64,000 nucleotides of DNA from Amycolatopsis nigrescens CSC17Ta-90 (lineage in GTDB: Bacteria; Actinomycetota; Actinomycetes; Mycobacteriales; Pseudonocardiaceae): positions 3,182,501-3,246,500 of the forward strand of contig NZ_ARVW01000001.1 of NCBI RefSeq assembly GCF_000384315.1, in the 5' to 3' direction. The notes below the pieces were generated by a model. The model did no database searches. It was not told the DNA's origin and saw only the letters and a list, made by a program, of their open reading frames with translations. The translations under genes were made by a program, and so were the position numbers. Shown in pieces: positions 32,504 through 41,092 of the stretch (the stretch's first letter is position 1; the number at the start of each line of letters is the position of its first letter).

Positions 32504-33457
32504 TCAGCGTTCCCCGACCGCGGCGGGCATCCGCAGGCCGAGCTGCTTACCGATCTCGGCCAGTTCCCGGTACAGCTTCGCGGCCAGCGGAACGCCCATC
32601 GCCTCGCACTGTTCCATCCGCTGCGCCTCGCGCCAGCCCGGGTAGCGGTCCGGGGCGCCGGATTCCCAGCCCAGCAGGCTGCCGAACAGGGCGCTCGCGT
32701 GCCGGTAGAAACCGTCGGCGCTGCGCAGCGTGGCCGGCGCGATGGCCATCACCATCAGGCCGGTGTCGTGATCGTGGTCGGCGACCCCCGGCAGCAGCCC
32801 GGCTAGCACCTCGACGAGCAGCACGAACCCGGCGGCGCCGGTGCTCAGCGCGGTGGCGTCCAGATCGAACACAAAGGACGGATACGGCCCGGCCGGGGCG
32901 GCGAAACCGAGCGGGTTCACCCCGTGCCTGGCCGGGTTCTGCTCCCCGCCGGCGGCCAGCACCAGGCCGATCATGCCGCTCGGCACGGCACGCGCGGCAT
33001 GGTGCCCGGCGCGGCCGAAATCGGTCACCCCGCGCAGCGACACCACCGCGACCCCGTGCCGCCCGGCCCGCGAAACCGCGCGGTCCATCGCGTCGCTGAC
33101 CGCCCATAACCCGAGCGCCCGCCGGTAGTCGACGAGCACGGCCGCGCCACGGTCGGCGATCACCAGCGGCTCGGCCTGCGCGCGGGCCAGCCCGCAGTCC
33201 AGCAGCGGCAGGTAGGTGCGCTTGAGCCCGGCGAGACCGTAGTCCTTTCCCACCGTCGCTTCGCCGTAGCAGAGCGCTTCGGCAGCAAGCCTCGCCCGGC
33301 TCGGCGCGAGACCGCGGGCGAAGAAGACATCGGCGACGAACTCGACCAGCTCGTCGAACGGAACGCAAAGCCTCGGCTGCTCGGGAATGGCTACTTGCTG
33401 CGGCACCTTCGACGAAGACTCACGAAGCGTACGCGGACGGTTGGGCACTGCATCCAC
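32504..33457 (-). CDS. Ldh2/MdhC-family oxidoreductase homologue lacking catalytic histidines
   Basis: About 317 residues of the malate/lactate/ureidoglycolate dehydrogenase (Ldh2) fold, an NAD(P)-dependent family unrelated to classical LDH. Family blocks are present: DFGRAGHHA, NPLGFAAP and FVFDLDAT. However, the motif that is normally SHG reads KDYG, the catalytic His of (N)H(F/S)G is Asp (TDFG), and the lysine of the KGYGL block is missing (AGFVL). It may therefore be a binding protein or a pseudoenzyme rather than a dehydrogenase. The start is uncertain: GTG at 33457 or 33448, neither with a good ribosome-binding site. It lies downstream of the iniC-like gene on the same strand after 101 bases. 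Confidence 0.82.
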   Translation of the reverse strand: MDAVPNRPRTLRESSSKVPQQVAIPEQPRLCVPFDELVEFVADVFFARGLAPSRARLAAEALCYGEATVGKDYGLAGLKRTYLPLLDCGLARAQAEPLVIADRGAAVLVDYRRALGLWAVSDAMDRAVSRAGRHGVAVVSLRGVTDFGRAGHHAARAVPSGMIGLVLAAGGEQNPARHGVNPLGFAAPAGPYPSFVFDLDATALSTGAAGFVLLVEVLAGLLPGVADHDHDTGLMVMAIAPATLRSADGFYRHASALFGSLLGWESGAPDRYPGWREAQRMEQCEAMGVPLAAKLYRELAEIGKQLGLRMPAAVGER

Positions 33458-33558
33458 ATTGCTGAGCCGCCGAATGACTGTCAACGAAGAGCACCATCCG
33501 CTACCCAACCGTGTGAACTCAACCCGTTGTGCCGCAGTGCTTTCCGAAAGACGCCCGG

Positions 33559-35001
33559 TCAGCCGACGGCGGCCACCACGCCCTCGCAGCTGCGCACCAC
33601 CACCCGCGCCGCGGCCCGTTCGCTCTCGTCCGCGCCGAGCCGCTCCGCCGCGTGCCGCCACCGGTCCAGCGCGTCCAGCACCGCCGGCCAGATCGTGTCC
33701 GCGTCGGCCGTGCCCGGCACCCCGAGCCGCTCGGCGACACCGGTACCGCTCGCCCCGAGCAGCCGCAGCGCCTCCGCGGCGACCTCGTCGGGCAGGCTCA
33801 GCCGCCCGGAGGACAGCTCGGCGATGAGCCGCAACTCCCGGAAGTCGTGCGTACTGGCCACCACCTGCTCCAGCCGCACGGCCAGCCGATCCGCGCCGTC
33901 GACCCGCTCGGTGGCCAGCACGGACTCCAGCAGCAGCAAGGCCGAACGCGCCTTGAGCACCTCACCTCGGTCCACGAAGAAGGTGCCGATCGCGGCCCGG
34001 AGCTCGGCCAGCCCGCTGCGCCGGACCAACTCGGCGGCGAGCTTGGCCCTGGTGTCGCAGGCGGTCCGCACCAAGGTGGTGGCCAGCCGGACCCCGAACA
34101 GCCCGAGCCTGCCGAGCAGTGCGCGCCGCTCCGGGCGGCCGAGCGTGATCGGGAAACCGTCCGCGACGAACACGTCCGTACTCAGCAGGTGCCGCTCCAG
34201 GTTCGCCCTGGACACCGACGCCAGCCGGGTCAGCGTGGCGAAATCCTCGTCGTCCAGCGCGTTCGCGGCGTGGGCCAGCTGACCGGAAACGGCGATCACG
34301 CTCTGGAACGGCGCGCAACCCGCGTTCTCGCGACGGCTCAGCCTGGCCAGCCGCCGCGCCGAGATCAGCGCGTCGATCCGGCCGGCCGCCACCTCGTCCG
34401 CCCTGGCCAGCACCAGTATCGCGTGCACCCCGGTCAGCCTGGCCAGCGCCGAACCCTCGGTGACCCGCAGCCCGGCCAGCTGCTCCGGTTCTGGATGACG
34501 GGCCAGGTAGATCACCGCATCCGCCTCAGCCGGCAGCCGGCGCGCCACCGGATCGGCCGGCGCGCCGAGCCCGGCCAGCGCCGGGGTGTCGATCAGCGTG
34601 CGGTCACGCAACCCGGCCGACGGCCAGTCCACCAGCACCCGGTCCGGCCAGGCCGGCCCCGAGCCGGTCGCACTCAGCCGCAGCCCCGGTGCCGCACGGG
34701 TGGCGGCCATTTCGCGGGCGGGGCCGCCGCCGGCAACGGCGGTGACCTTGGCTTCCCCGCCGTGCCGGTACCAGGTGAAATGCTTGTCCAGATGGGAAAG
34801 CACCGCCGGCGCGAGCGTCTCCCCGAGCAGCGCGTTGAGCAGCGTGGACTTCCCGGTCGCCGAACGGCCGGCCACCGCGATCCGCACCGGCTCGGCCAGC
34901 CGCGTCAGCTGGATGCGCAGGGCGGTGGCCACCGGCGGCCGATCCCGGTACAGCTCGACCGCGTCCATCAGCAACGCGCGCACGGCGTCCACGGTTCTCA
35001 C
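33559..35001 (-). CDS. Dynamin-like GTPase, IniC-like
   Basis: A 480-residue member of the bacterial dynamin-like family. The P-loop is VAGRSATGKSTLLNALLGE (about 43-61), switch II is LIDTPALAGLG (about 137), and the G4 position reads LARADE rather than the canonical NKxD. The rest is helical. In mycobacteria the iniA and iniC products are a tandem pair of dynamin-like proteins acting at the inner membrane, induced by isoniazid and other cell-wall inhibitors. The order iniB-iniA-iniC is preserved here. The GTG start overlaps the iniA-like stop by 4 bases (GTGA). Confidence 0.85.
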   Translation of the reverse strand: MRTVDAVRALLMDAVELYRDRPPVATALRIQLTRLAEPVRIAVAGRSATGKSTLLNALLGETLAPAVLSHLDKHFTWYRHGGEAKVTAVAGGGPAREMAATRAAPGLRLSATGSGPAWPDRVLVDWPSAGLRDRTLIDTPALAGLGAPADPVARRLPAEADAVIYLARHPEPEQLAGLRVTEGSALARLTGVHAILVLARADEVAAGRIDALISARRLARLSRRENAGCAPFQSVIAVSGQLAHAANALDDEDFATLTRLASVSRANLERHLLSTDVFVADGFPITLGRPERRALLGRLGLFGVRLATTLVRTACDTRAKLAAELVRRSGLAELRAAIGTFFVDRGEVLKARSALLLLESVLATERVDGADRLAVRLEQVVASTHDFRELRLIAELSSGRLSLPDEVAAEALRLLGASGTGVAERLGVPGTADADTIWPAVLDALDRWRHAAERLGADESERAAARVVVRSCEGVVAAVG

Positions 35002-36806
35002 GCGCTGAGCTCCCGCGTGCCGCCACGCCGCTCCAGCCGGGCGGCGCCAAGGGTGCCGGCCCGCTGGTGCAGCGCGGCCAGCCGCTCGATCTCGCGTTTC
35101 AGTTCGGCGTTGCGCCGATCCCGCTGCGCCGCACCGGCCTGGAGCGCTTCACGCGCGGCGGCGGCCTCGTCCAGCATCTCCTCGCTGAGCGTGGCGAAAT
35201 GGTCCCGCAGCCGCCGCTGCACGGTCCGCACCAGATCCTTGCACTCCTTGCTGAACCGCAGGAACACGTCGTCGACATGGCGCTGCGCGGCGCTTTTCGC
35301 GATCGACTGCCGCCGCTTCAGCCTGGTTTCGCTCTCGTCGCGGACGCTCTTGGTGGCGAACGCCGCGCCCGCGCCGAGGGACAGCGGGTTGATCAGCGGC
35401 AGCCCGCCGAGGCTGGTGATCAGCCCGAACATCAGCACCCCGCCGTAGGATCCGCGCAGCCCGGTGAACATCTTCTGGCCGATCCTGAACCGCTCGACCC
35501 GCGGGTTCGGCAGGTCCTCCATGGTCTCGGTGCCGGGGCCTGCGTCCACCAACCGCAGCGCGGCCACGGACTGCCCGGCCTCCTTGCCGAAACTGCCGGC
35601 CACCGCGTTCGCGATCCACTCCGCGCGCTCGGTCAGCCAGCGGTAGTTCGTCTCGATCGCTTCGACCAGGCTGTCCTCCAGCCAGACCGCGAACTCGTCC
35701 CAGACCTGCAGCGGATCGGCCTCGTCGAAGGTCCGGTCGATGTGCTGCACGATCTTCCTGGTGCGCTCGCGCAGGTCGTACTCGAGATCCGCGCTCAGGT
35801 CGGTGATCTCGTCGGAGAGCAGGTTCTGCCAGCGGGTGGTGTGCCGGCGCAGCACGTCGATCCGGCGTTGCGCCCGTTGCAGTTCACCGAGCCGGTCGGC
35901 GCCGCGCGGATCGCCGGCCCGCAACTCGTCCTTCAGCGTGGACACCAGGTCTTCGAGGGCCGAGCGGGCGGTGAGCACGCCGACCCGGCGACCGGTCTCC
36001 TCCGGCGGGCGGGCGGCCTCGGCGGTGACCCAGGCCAGCAGCTCGGGAAAACCGGACCACGCGTTGGTTTCCCGGTCCTGGTCACGGGCCGCGGCCAGCC
36101 TGACCGTGGACGAGACCGGCACCAGCGGCGCGTCGACCCCGGCCTCCCGGAGCAACGCCCGGTCGCGCTCGGCGACCTCGCGCCAGTCCGGGTTGACGTC
36201 GATCTTGGTCAACACCACCAGCACGCTGGGGCACCAGCCGCGGACGTGCTCGGCCAGCGCCAGCTCCGCACCGGTCAGCTCCTGACCGGCGTCCGAGACC
36301 AGCAGCACCGCGTGCGCGCCGGCCAGCACCTCCAGCACGGCGGCGGTGCGCGCGGACCGCGGGTCGCCGATCGCCGGGGTGTCGATCAGCACCAGCCCAC
36401 CGGCCAGCAGCTCCCGCGGCAGTCGCACCTCGGCGCACCGCAGGTCCGGCCGCTCGGCGCCGGAGACCTCCGCCGCCACCCGCTCCACGTCGACCGGTTC
36501 GCGTTCCCCGCCGGCGCTGATCCGCTCGTCGCGGTGGACCAGCACCGCGCCGGCTTCGGCCGCGTGGTGGACCTCGGTCGGCACCGTGGTCCCGGCGGTG
36601 TCCCCCACCCAGCAGACCGGCGCGTTGAGCAACGCGTTGACCAGGTAGCTCTTGCCCTGCTTGGAGAATCCGGCGACCGCCAGCCGGGTCCCGGCGACCG
36701 GGGCGTCGCGGCGCAGGCGGAGCCGGCCGGCCAGATCCGGCCGGCCGTGCGCGAGACAGGCGTCCAGGGTTTCCCCGAGGATGCCGAACCACGGTGGTGC
36801 GTTCAC
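34998..36806 (-). CDS. Dynamin-like GTPase, IniA-like
   Basis: A 602-residue dynamin-like protein. The G1 motif is GFSKQGKSYLVNALL (46-60), G3 is LIDTPAIGDPRS, and G4 is VLTKIDVNPDW, so the GTPase centre is complete. The middle is long-helical (neck). A hydrophobic, glycine-rich segment (MFGLITSLGGLPLINPLSLG, about 478-498) is a candidate membrane-insertion paddle. A C-terminal coiled-coil region follows. Mycobacterial IniA (640 aa) is a membrane-fission-type dynamin-like protein linked to drug tolerance. The gene is the second of a three-gene operon, 92 bases after the IniB-like gene and coupled to the IniC-like gene. Confidence 0.88.
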   Translation of the reverse strand: MNAPPWFGILGETLDACLAHGRPDLAGRLRLRRDAPVAGTRLAVAGFSKQGKSYLVNALLNAPVCWVGDTAGTTVPTEVHHAAEAGAVLVHRDERISAGGEREPVDVERVAAEVSGAERPDLRCAEVRLPRELLAGGLVLIDTPAIGDPRSARTAAVLEVLAGAHAVLLVSDAGQELTGAELALAEHVRGWCPSVLVVLTKIDVNPDWREVAERDRALLREAGVDAPLVPVSSTVRLAAARDQDRETNAWSGFPELLAWVTAEAARPPEETGRRVGVLTARSALEDLVSTLKDELRAGDPRGADRLGELQRAQRRIDVLRRHTTRWQNLLSDEITDLSADLEYDLRERTRKIVQHIDRTFDEADPLQVWDEFAVWLEDSLVEAIETNYRWLTERAEWIANAVAGSFGKEAGQSVAALRLVDAGPGTETMEDLPNPRVERFRIGQKMFTGLRGSYGGVLMFGLITSLGGLPLINPLSLGAGAAFATKSVRDESETRLKRRQSIAKSAAQRHVDDVFLRFSKECKDLVRTVQRRLRDHFATLSEEMLDEAAAAREALQAGAAQRDRRNAELKREIERLAALHQRAGTLGAARLERRGGTRELSA

Positions 36807-36898
36807 GTCGCGAGAGTGTTCCTCGTTCCCGCTCTCCTGGCGAACCCGGTGTTCCGCTGGCCGATCCGGCAGCGGGACACCGGCACGGCCCGGGTAGC

Positions 36899-37594
36899 TC
36901 AGAACTGCACGTCGTTGTCGCCCAGCGCGTCGGTGTGCAGGTTCACGTCCACGCCGCCGGTGTTGCCGATGTCACTGGTCCGGCCGAGATCGCCGACGGT
37001 GTCGTGCACGTCCCGCGTGCCGCCGGACAGGTCGGGCGCGGTGTGGCCGAGCTCCTCGACCTTGGCCGAGAACTCGTCCAGCCGGCCGGTCAGCTCGCCG
37101 GTGACCCGCGCCGGGTCCAACTCGGCCGGCAGCTCGACCAGCGGCTCGGGCACCTGACCGGTGACCGCATCCAGGTGACCCTGCACGTCCGCGGGCAGCT
37201 CGGCACGCGGGTCGAGCTCACCGGGGCCGGCACCCGGCGGCGGTGCCGCCGGCGGCTGGTCGCCGATGCCGTTGGTCTCCGGCACGTCCAGGTGGCCGGC
37301 CAGGTCTTCGGCCGGGGTGAAGCCACCGGAAATCTGGTTGGCGATTGCGGTGGCGCTGGCCACCGAGTTCGTCGCGGTGTCGCTCTGGTCCGGCAGGGTC
37401 AGCTCGTCCAGGCCCGGCCGCGTGGGCAGGTAGTCCAGGACCAGCGGCAGGATCTCCTGGACGTCGGTGGCGTCGAGATCCCCGAGCCCCGCCGCGGCGA
37501 GCGCGCCCTGCGGGTCGGCAGCGAAGGCCGCCTGAGCCTGCTCGTCGCTGAGCAGGTCGAGGGCGAAGTCGTAAAGGGTCTGGGCGGAGTCCAT
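36899..37594 (-). CDS. IniB N-terminal-domain protein
   Basis: A 231-residue protein whose first 50 residues (TLYDFALDLLSDEQAQAAFA, then DPQGALAAAGLGDL and VQEILPLVLDY) match the N-terminal domain of mycobacterial IniB. The rest is Pro/Ala/Asp/Gly-rich and acidic, less glycine-dominated than Mtb IniB. No signal peptide is visible. IniB's function is unknown; it is co-induced with IniA/IniC by cell-wall damage. The ATG at 37594 was chosen because AGGAG lies 8 bases before it; the ATG two codons earlier is too close to that site. First gene of the iniBAC-like operon, divergent from the Hsp70-like/LuxR operon. Confidence 0.85.
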   Translation of the reverse strand: MDSAQTLYDFALDLLSDEQAQAAFAADPQGALAAAGLGDLDATDVQEILPLVLDYLPTRPGLDELTLPDQSDTATNSVASATAIANQISGGFTPAEDLAGHLDVPETNGIGDQPPAAPPPGAGPGELDPRAELPADVQGHLDAVTGQVPEPLVELPAELDPARVTGELTGRLDEFSAKVEELGHTAPDLSGGTRDVHDTVGDLGRTSDIGNTGGVDVNLHTDALGDNDVQF

Positions 37595-37649
37595 GAACAT
37601 TTCTCCTGAATTATTTTCACGATTTCCGAAGTCGCGAATCGGCCCGGCG

Positions 37650-37747
37650 CCTGTCGGACAGGCTAGGACGGCGTTACCCCCTGCCACATCGGGGTTAACT
37701 CCCAGTTGACGGTGGCTCCTTCCATAGGGTGAGCACTGGTGCACCCT
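37650..37747. promoter_or_regulatory. Three inverted repeats in the iniB-like / Hsp70-like divergent promoter
   Basis: The 259-base divergent region holds the perfect palindrome CCTGTC-G-GACAGG (37650-37662), a GTTACCCC...GGGGTTAAC pair (37673-37699) and AGGGTG...CACCCT (37726-37747), followed by the tandem AGGGGGATAGGGGG. Any of these may bind the LuxR-type ATPase encoded downstream. Assignment is inference. Confidence 0.4.
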
Positions 37748-37853
37748 TAGGGGGATAGGGGGTAAGAAGACTTCGTCTCAGTTGTGTTAGATCTGGTTGT
37801 TCGTTTAAACGGGTGAACCCCTGGATGAGTTTGGTTTCGCGGAGGAAGTCGCT

Positions 37854-38672
37854 GTGCCAGGTACGCAGGTCAGCCCATACGTGCTCGGTATCGACATCGG
37901 CCCCGGTAGCACCCACGCCGCGATCAGCACGCTGCGCGAGGACACCTGGAGCCCGCCGGAGCCAGCGCGCCTCGGCGAGCAGACCCCGGCCACCTTCTCC
38001 GCGCTCTTCCTCGACGACGAGGGCTACCTGCTCACCGGCGACCAGGCCGGACTGGCCGGGGTGGACCGGCCGGAGCGGCTGATCACCGGTTTCCACCAGC
38101 GGATCGGCGACGACGTGCCGATCGTGGTGGCACGGCAGCGCTTCTCCGCCGAGTCGCTGAGCGTGGTGACCGTGGAATGGGTGCTGGAACGGGTGGGCGG
38201 CACCGAGCCGACCCCCGAGCGGGTTGTGCTCACCTGCCCCGCCGACTGGGGCGAGTACCGGCGTCAACGCCTCCGCGTCGCGCTCGACGAGGCCGGCCTG
38301 GCCGAGGTGGACCTGGTCAGCGTGCGGAGCACGGGCGCGGACGCCGCGGCGGAGGCGGCCGGAGTCGCCGTCCGCCAGCTGACGGACGCGGCGGAACTGG
38401 ACGCGAGCAAGGCGGAGACCGCCTTGCTGCCCAAACTGCCCGCGACCACCACCGGCGACCGGCCGGCAAGGCCACCGGTGTCCATCTCGCCGTTCCGGGC
38501 ACCGGAACCCAAGTCACCGGCTAAGAAACGCGCCGGATTCCGGTCCAAGCTCTCCGCGGCGGTGGTCTCGGTGAGCATGCTCGCCCTGCTGCTGGCCTTC
38601 CCCGGCGACCTGCAGACCGCGAGCGCCGTCTCCTGCCCGCAACCGGTCACCCGGGACGTGGGTGGCTGTTGA
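37854..38672 (+). CDS. Half-length, membrane-anchored Hsp70-like protein
   Basis: A 272-residue protein with the N-terminal part of an Hsp70-type actin-fold ATPase: phosphate-1 loop GIDIGPGSTH (12-21), then a region resembling subdomain IB and VVLTCPADWG (about 122-131), the equivalent of the Hsp70 VITVPA strand. After about residue 180, where phosphate-2 and adenosine motifs should follow, there is instead a Pro/Lys linker, one membrane helix (AVVSVSMLALLLAF, about 235-250) and a short Cys-containing outside tail. It is therefore not a working chaperone ATPase by known rules. It looks like a sensor or scaffold. The TTG start of the LuxR ATPase overlaps its stop by 4 bases. The GTG start has GGAGG 8 bases upstream. 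Confidence 0.8.
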   Translation: MPGTQVSPYVLGIDIGPGSTHAAISTLREDTWSPPEPARLGEQTPATFSALFLDDEGYLLTGDQAGLAGVDRPERLITGFHQRIGDDVPIVVARQRFSAESLSVVTVEWVLERVGGTEPTPERVVLTCPADWGEYRRQRLRVALDEAGLAEVDLVSVRSTGADAAAEAAGVAVRQLTDAAELDASKAETALLPKLPATTTGDRPARPPVSISPFRAPEPKSPAKKRAGFRSKLSAAVVSVSMLALLLAFPGDLQTASAVSCPQPVTRDVGGC

Positions 38673-41092
38673 GCAGCGCGGGCACGACCTCCCCGATGAT
38701 CCTGACCCCGACCACCCGGCGGCTCGTCGAACAGGCCGCCGACCCGGCCGGCCGGTACCGGATCGCGATCGTGGCCCCCGGCGGCTACGGCAAGAGCACC
38801 CTGCTCGACGCGCTGGGCCGCCGTTACCGCGAGGCGGGCGTCGAGGTGCTCGGCCTGGACGCGCCCTCCTTCGGCGAGTCCACCGCGCTGCTGGTGGACG
38901 ACGCGCACCTGCTCGGCCCGATCCGCCTCGCGCGCCTGCGCGAACTGGTGGAACAGGGCGTGCGGCGGATCGTGCTGAGCTACCGGCCCCGGCCGCACCC
39001 GGCACTGCGCGAGCTGGCCGAACTGCTGGACGGCCCGCCGATCCTGTTGCCGCCGTGGCAACGCGAGCAGGTCCGGCTGGCGCTCGGTGTGGACGAGCGG
39101 ACCGCCGACGACCTGTGCGCGCACACCGGCGGGGTGCCCCGATTCGTGCTCCGGATGCGCACCGCCGATGCCGAGTCGCAGCTCGAGCCGTTCCGCGCGG
39201 AACTGGCCTGCCTGGCCGAGGACGTGCTGCGGTTTCTGGTCGCCGCCGAAGCCGGCGCCGGCCGCGACCTCGACCTGCTGGCGGATCTACTCGGCCGCGA
39301 CCGCGCCGGTGTCGCCGCCGTCATCGACGACGCACGCGCCACCGGCATGCTCACCGCCGACGGCGTCCCGCTGCCGATCGTGCGGCGCGCGATCCGCGGC
39401 CGCAGCGCGGTGGACCTCCGGCTGGGCGTGCTGCACCGGCTGGTGGAAATCCAGCTGCGCCACGGCAGGCCGCTGCTGATGCCGGCCAGTGCGCTGCTGG
39501 GCACCGCCGCCTCCGGGCCGACCGCGGCCGCCGCCTTCGAAACCGCGGCGCGCGAGGCGATGCCGGCCGACCCGGTGCTGGCCACCGAACTGTTCGAGGC
39601 CGCCGCGGAGGCAGGGCGCCCGGTGGCCCGGCTGGCCCCGGCCTGGGCACGGGCCGCGGCACTGGCCGGAGAGCTGGACACCGCGCTGCGGCTGAGCGAC
39701 GACCTGATCGCCGGCCAGGACGCCGAGGACCGCGCGGCCGGTGCCGGGCTGGCCGCGACGGTACTGGCCCACCGCGGCGAACTGGCTCGCAGCGCCGAGC
39801 TGTACCAGTGGTCGGCGCGCGGCTCGGCACGGTCGTTCGCTGTGGTCGGGCTGACCGGCACCGGCCGGCTGGACGCGGCGCGCGCGCTGCTCTCCGCGCC
39901 GATGCCGGATTCCCCGCCGACCCTGCTGGCCGGTGCGGCGACCCGGATGGCCCGCGGCATCGCCGAATCCGTCACCGGGCAGGCCGGTGACGCGCTCACC
40001 ACCCTGCTCGGCGCCGCCGCGATGCTGGAACCGGCGGGCCCCGGCGTACTGCTGCCGGACAGCCCGGCGGCACTGGCCGCGATCGTCGCCCTGCACGCCG
40101 GTGAGCTGGCGCTGGCGGAGTCGGTGCTGACCAGGGCGCTGGCCGGCGGCACCGGCGGCCATCTGCTGACCCCGCGGCACCGGCTGCTGCTCGGCTGGGT
40201 CGCGATGACCAAGGGCGAGCTGACCACCGCCGCGACCCAGGCCGCGGTGGCAAGGCAGGGCCCGACGCAACCGCGCGACGAGCTTTTCCTGGCCGCGCTG
40301 GACGTGGGCATCGCCCGGCGCAGCAGCGATATCCCCGGCCTGCGGCTGGCCTGGGACCGGGCGTACCAGGCGGTGATGCGGCAGCAGGTGGACCTGTTCG
40401 TGCTGCTGCCGCTCGGTGAGCTGGCGATCGCCGCGGCCAGGCTCGGCGAACACGCCAAGCTGGCCCAGCACCGCGCGCGCGTGCAGACCCTGCTGGCCGA
40501 GCTCGGCCAGCCGCCGCTGTGGTCCGCGGTGCCGCTCTGGCAGGGCCTGCACGCGGCGATCACCATGGAGGACAAGGAATCCGCCGAGGAGCACCTCGCG
40601 CTACTGGCCGGGCACACCTATTCCGGCCGGTACTGCTCGGTGCTCTTCGGTGCCGCGCAGTCCTGGCTGGCGGTGCTGGCCGGCACCGCCGCCCCGGAAC
40701 AGGTCGCCGACGCCGCCGGTGAACTGGCCAGGACGGGCCTGCGCTGGGACGCCGCCCGGTTGGCCGGACAGGCCGCCATCCGCACCTCGGACCGCAAGGC
40801 GATGGTGCTGCTGCTCGAAGCCGCCCGCCAGTTCCAGGGAAAACCCCGCCACCACGCGCCGTCGACACCTGCTTCGGACCTGGCGCCCGATCTCGGCAGC
40901 CTCAGCGAACGCGAGCAGGAGGTCGCGCGGCTGGTGGTCTCCGGCCTGACCTACAAGCAGGTCGGCCAGAAGCTGTTCATCTCCGGCAAGACCGTCGAGC
41001 ACCACATGGCCAGGATCCGCGCGAAGATCGGCGCCGGTGACCGCCGCGAACTCCTCGCCACCCTCCGCGAACTGCTCGACCGGAAGACCTAA
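38669..41092 (+). CDS. LuxR-family ATPase regulator, IniR-like by position
   Basis: An 807-residue STAND-type regulator. Walker A is APGGYGKST (about 35-43), Walker B is ALLVDDAHLL (about 72-81), followed by a winged-helix region and about 450 residues of TPR-like helices. The C-terminal LuxR HTH (about 743-805) is LSEREQEVARLVVSGLTYKQ, then ISGKTVEHHMARIRAKIGA. In mycobacteria a regulator of similar size (IniR, Rv0339c) is encoded beside iniBAC and controls it in response to free trehalose, as I recall. This gene lies in the equivalent divergent position. The start is a TTG overlapping the Hsp70-like stop (TTGA). Its stop overlaps that of the convergent reductase gene. Confidence 0.9.
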   Translation: MSSAGTTSPMILTPTTRRLVEQAADPAGRYRIAIVAPGGYGKSTLLDALGRRYREAGVEVLGLDAPSFGESTALLVDDAHLLGPIRLARLRELVEQGVRRIVLSYRPRPHPALRELAELLDGPPILLPPWQREQVRLALGVDERTADDLCAHTGGVPRFVLRMRTADAESQLEPFRAELACLAEDVLRFLVAAEAGAGRDLDLLADLLGRDRAGVAAVIDDARATGMLTADGVPLPIVRRAIRGRSAVDLRLGVLHRLVEIQLRHGRPLLMPASALLGTAASGPTAAAAFETAAREAMPADPVLATELFEAAAEAGRPVARLAPAWARAAALAGELDTALRLSDDLIAGQDAEDRAAGAGLAATVLAHRGELARSAELYQWSARGSARSFAVVGLTGTGRLDAARALLSAPMPDSPPTLLAGAATRMARGIAESVTGQAGDALTTLLGAAAMLEPAGPGVLLPDSPAALAAIVALHAGELALAESVLTRALAGGTGGHLLTPRHRLLLGWVAMTKGELTTAATQAAVARQGPTQPRDELFLAALDVGIARRSSDIPGLRLAWDRAYQAVMRQQVDLFVLLPLGELAIAAARLGEHAKLAQHRARVQTLLAELGQPPLWSAVPLWQGLHAAITMEDKESAEEHLALLAGHTYSGRYCSVLFGAAQSWLAVLAGTAAPEQVADAAGELARTGLRWDAARLAGQAAIRTSDRKAMVLLLEAARQFQGKPRHHAPSTPASDLAPDLGSLSEREQEVARLVVSGLTYKQVGQKLFISGKTVEHHMARIRAKIGAGDRRELLATLRELLDRKT

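Noticed and set aside
33559..41092. A defence island, since dynamin-like GTPases and STAND ATPases occur in phage-defence systems
   Set aside because: The IniB-type first gene, gene order and divergent LuxR regulator fit iniBAC-type envelope stress better, and no nuclease, protease effector or mobile gene is nearby.
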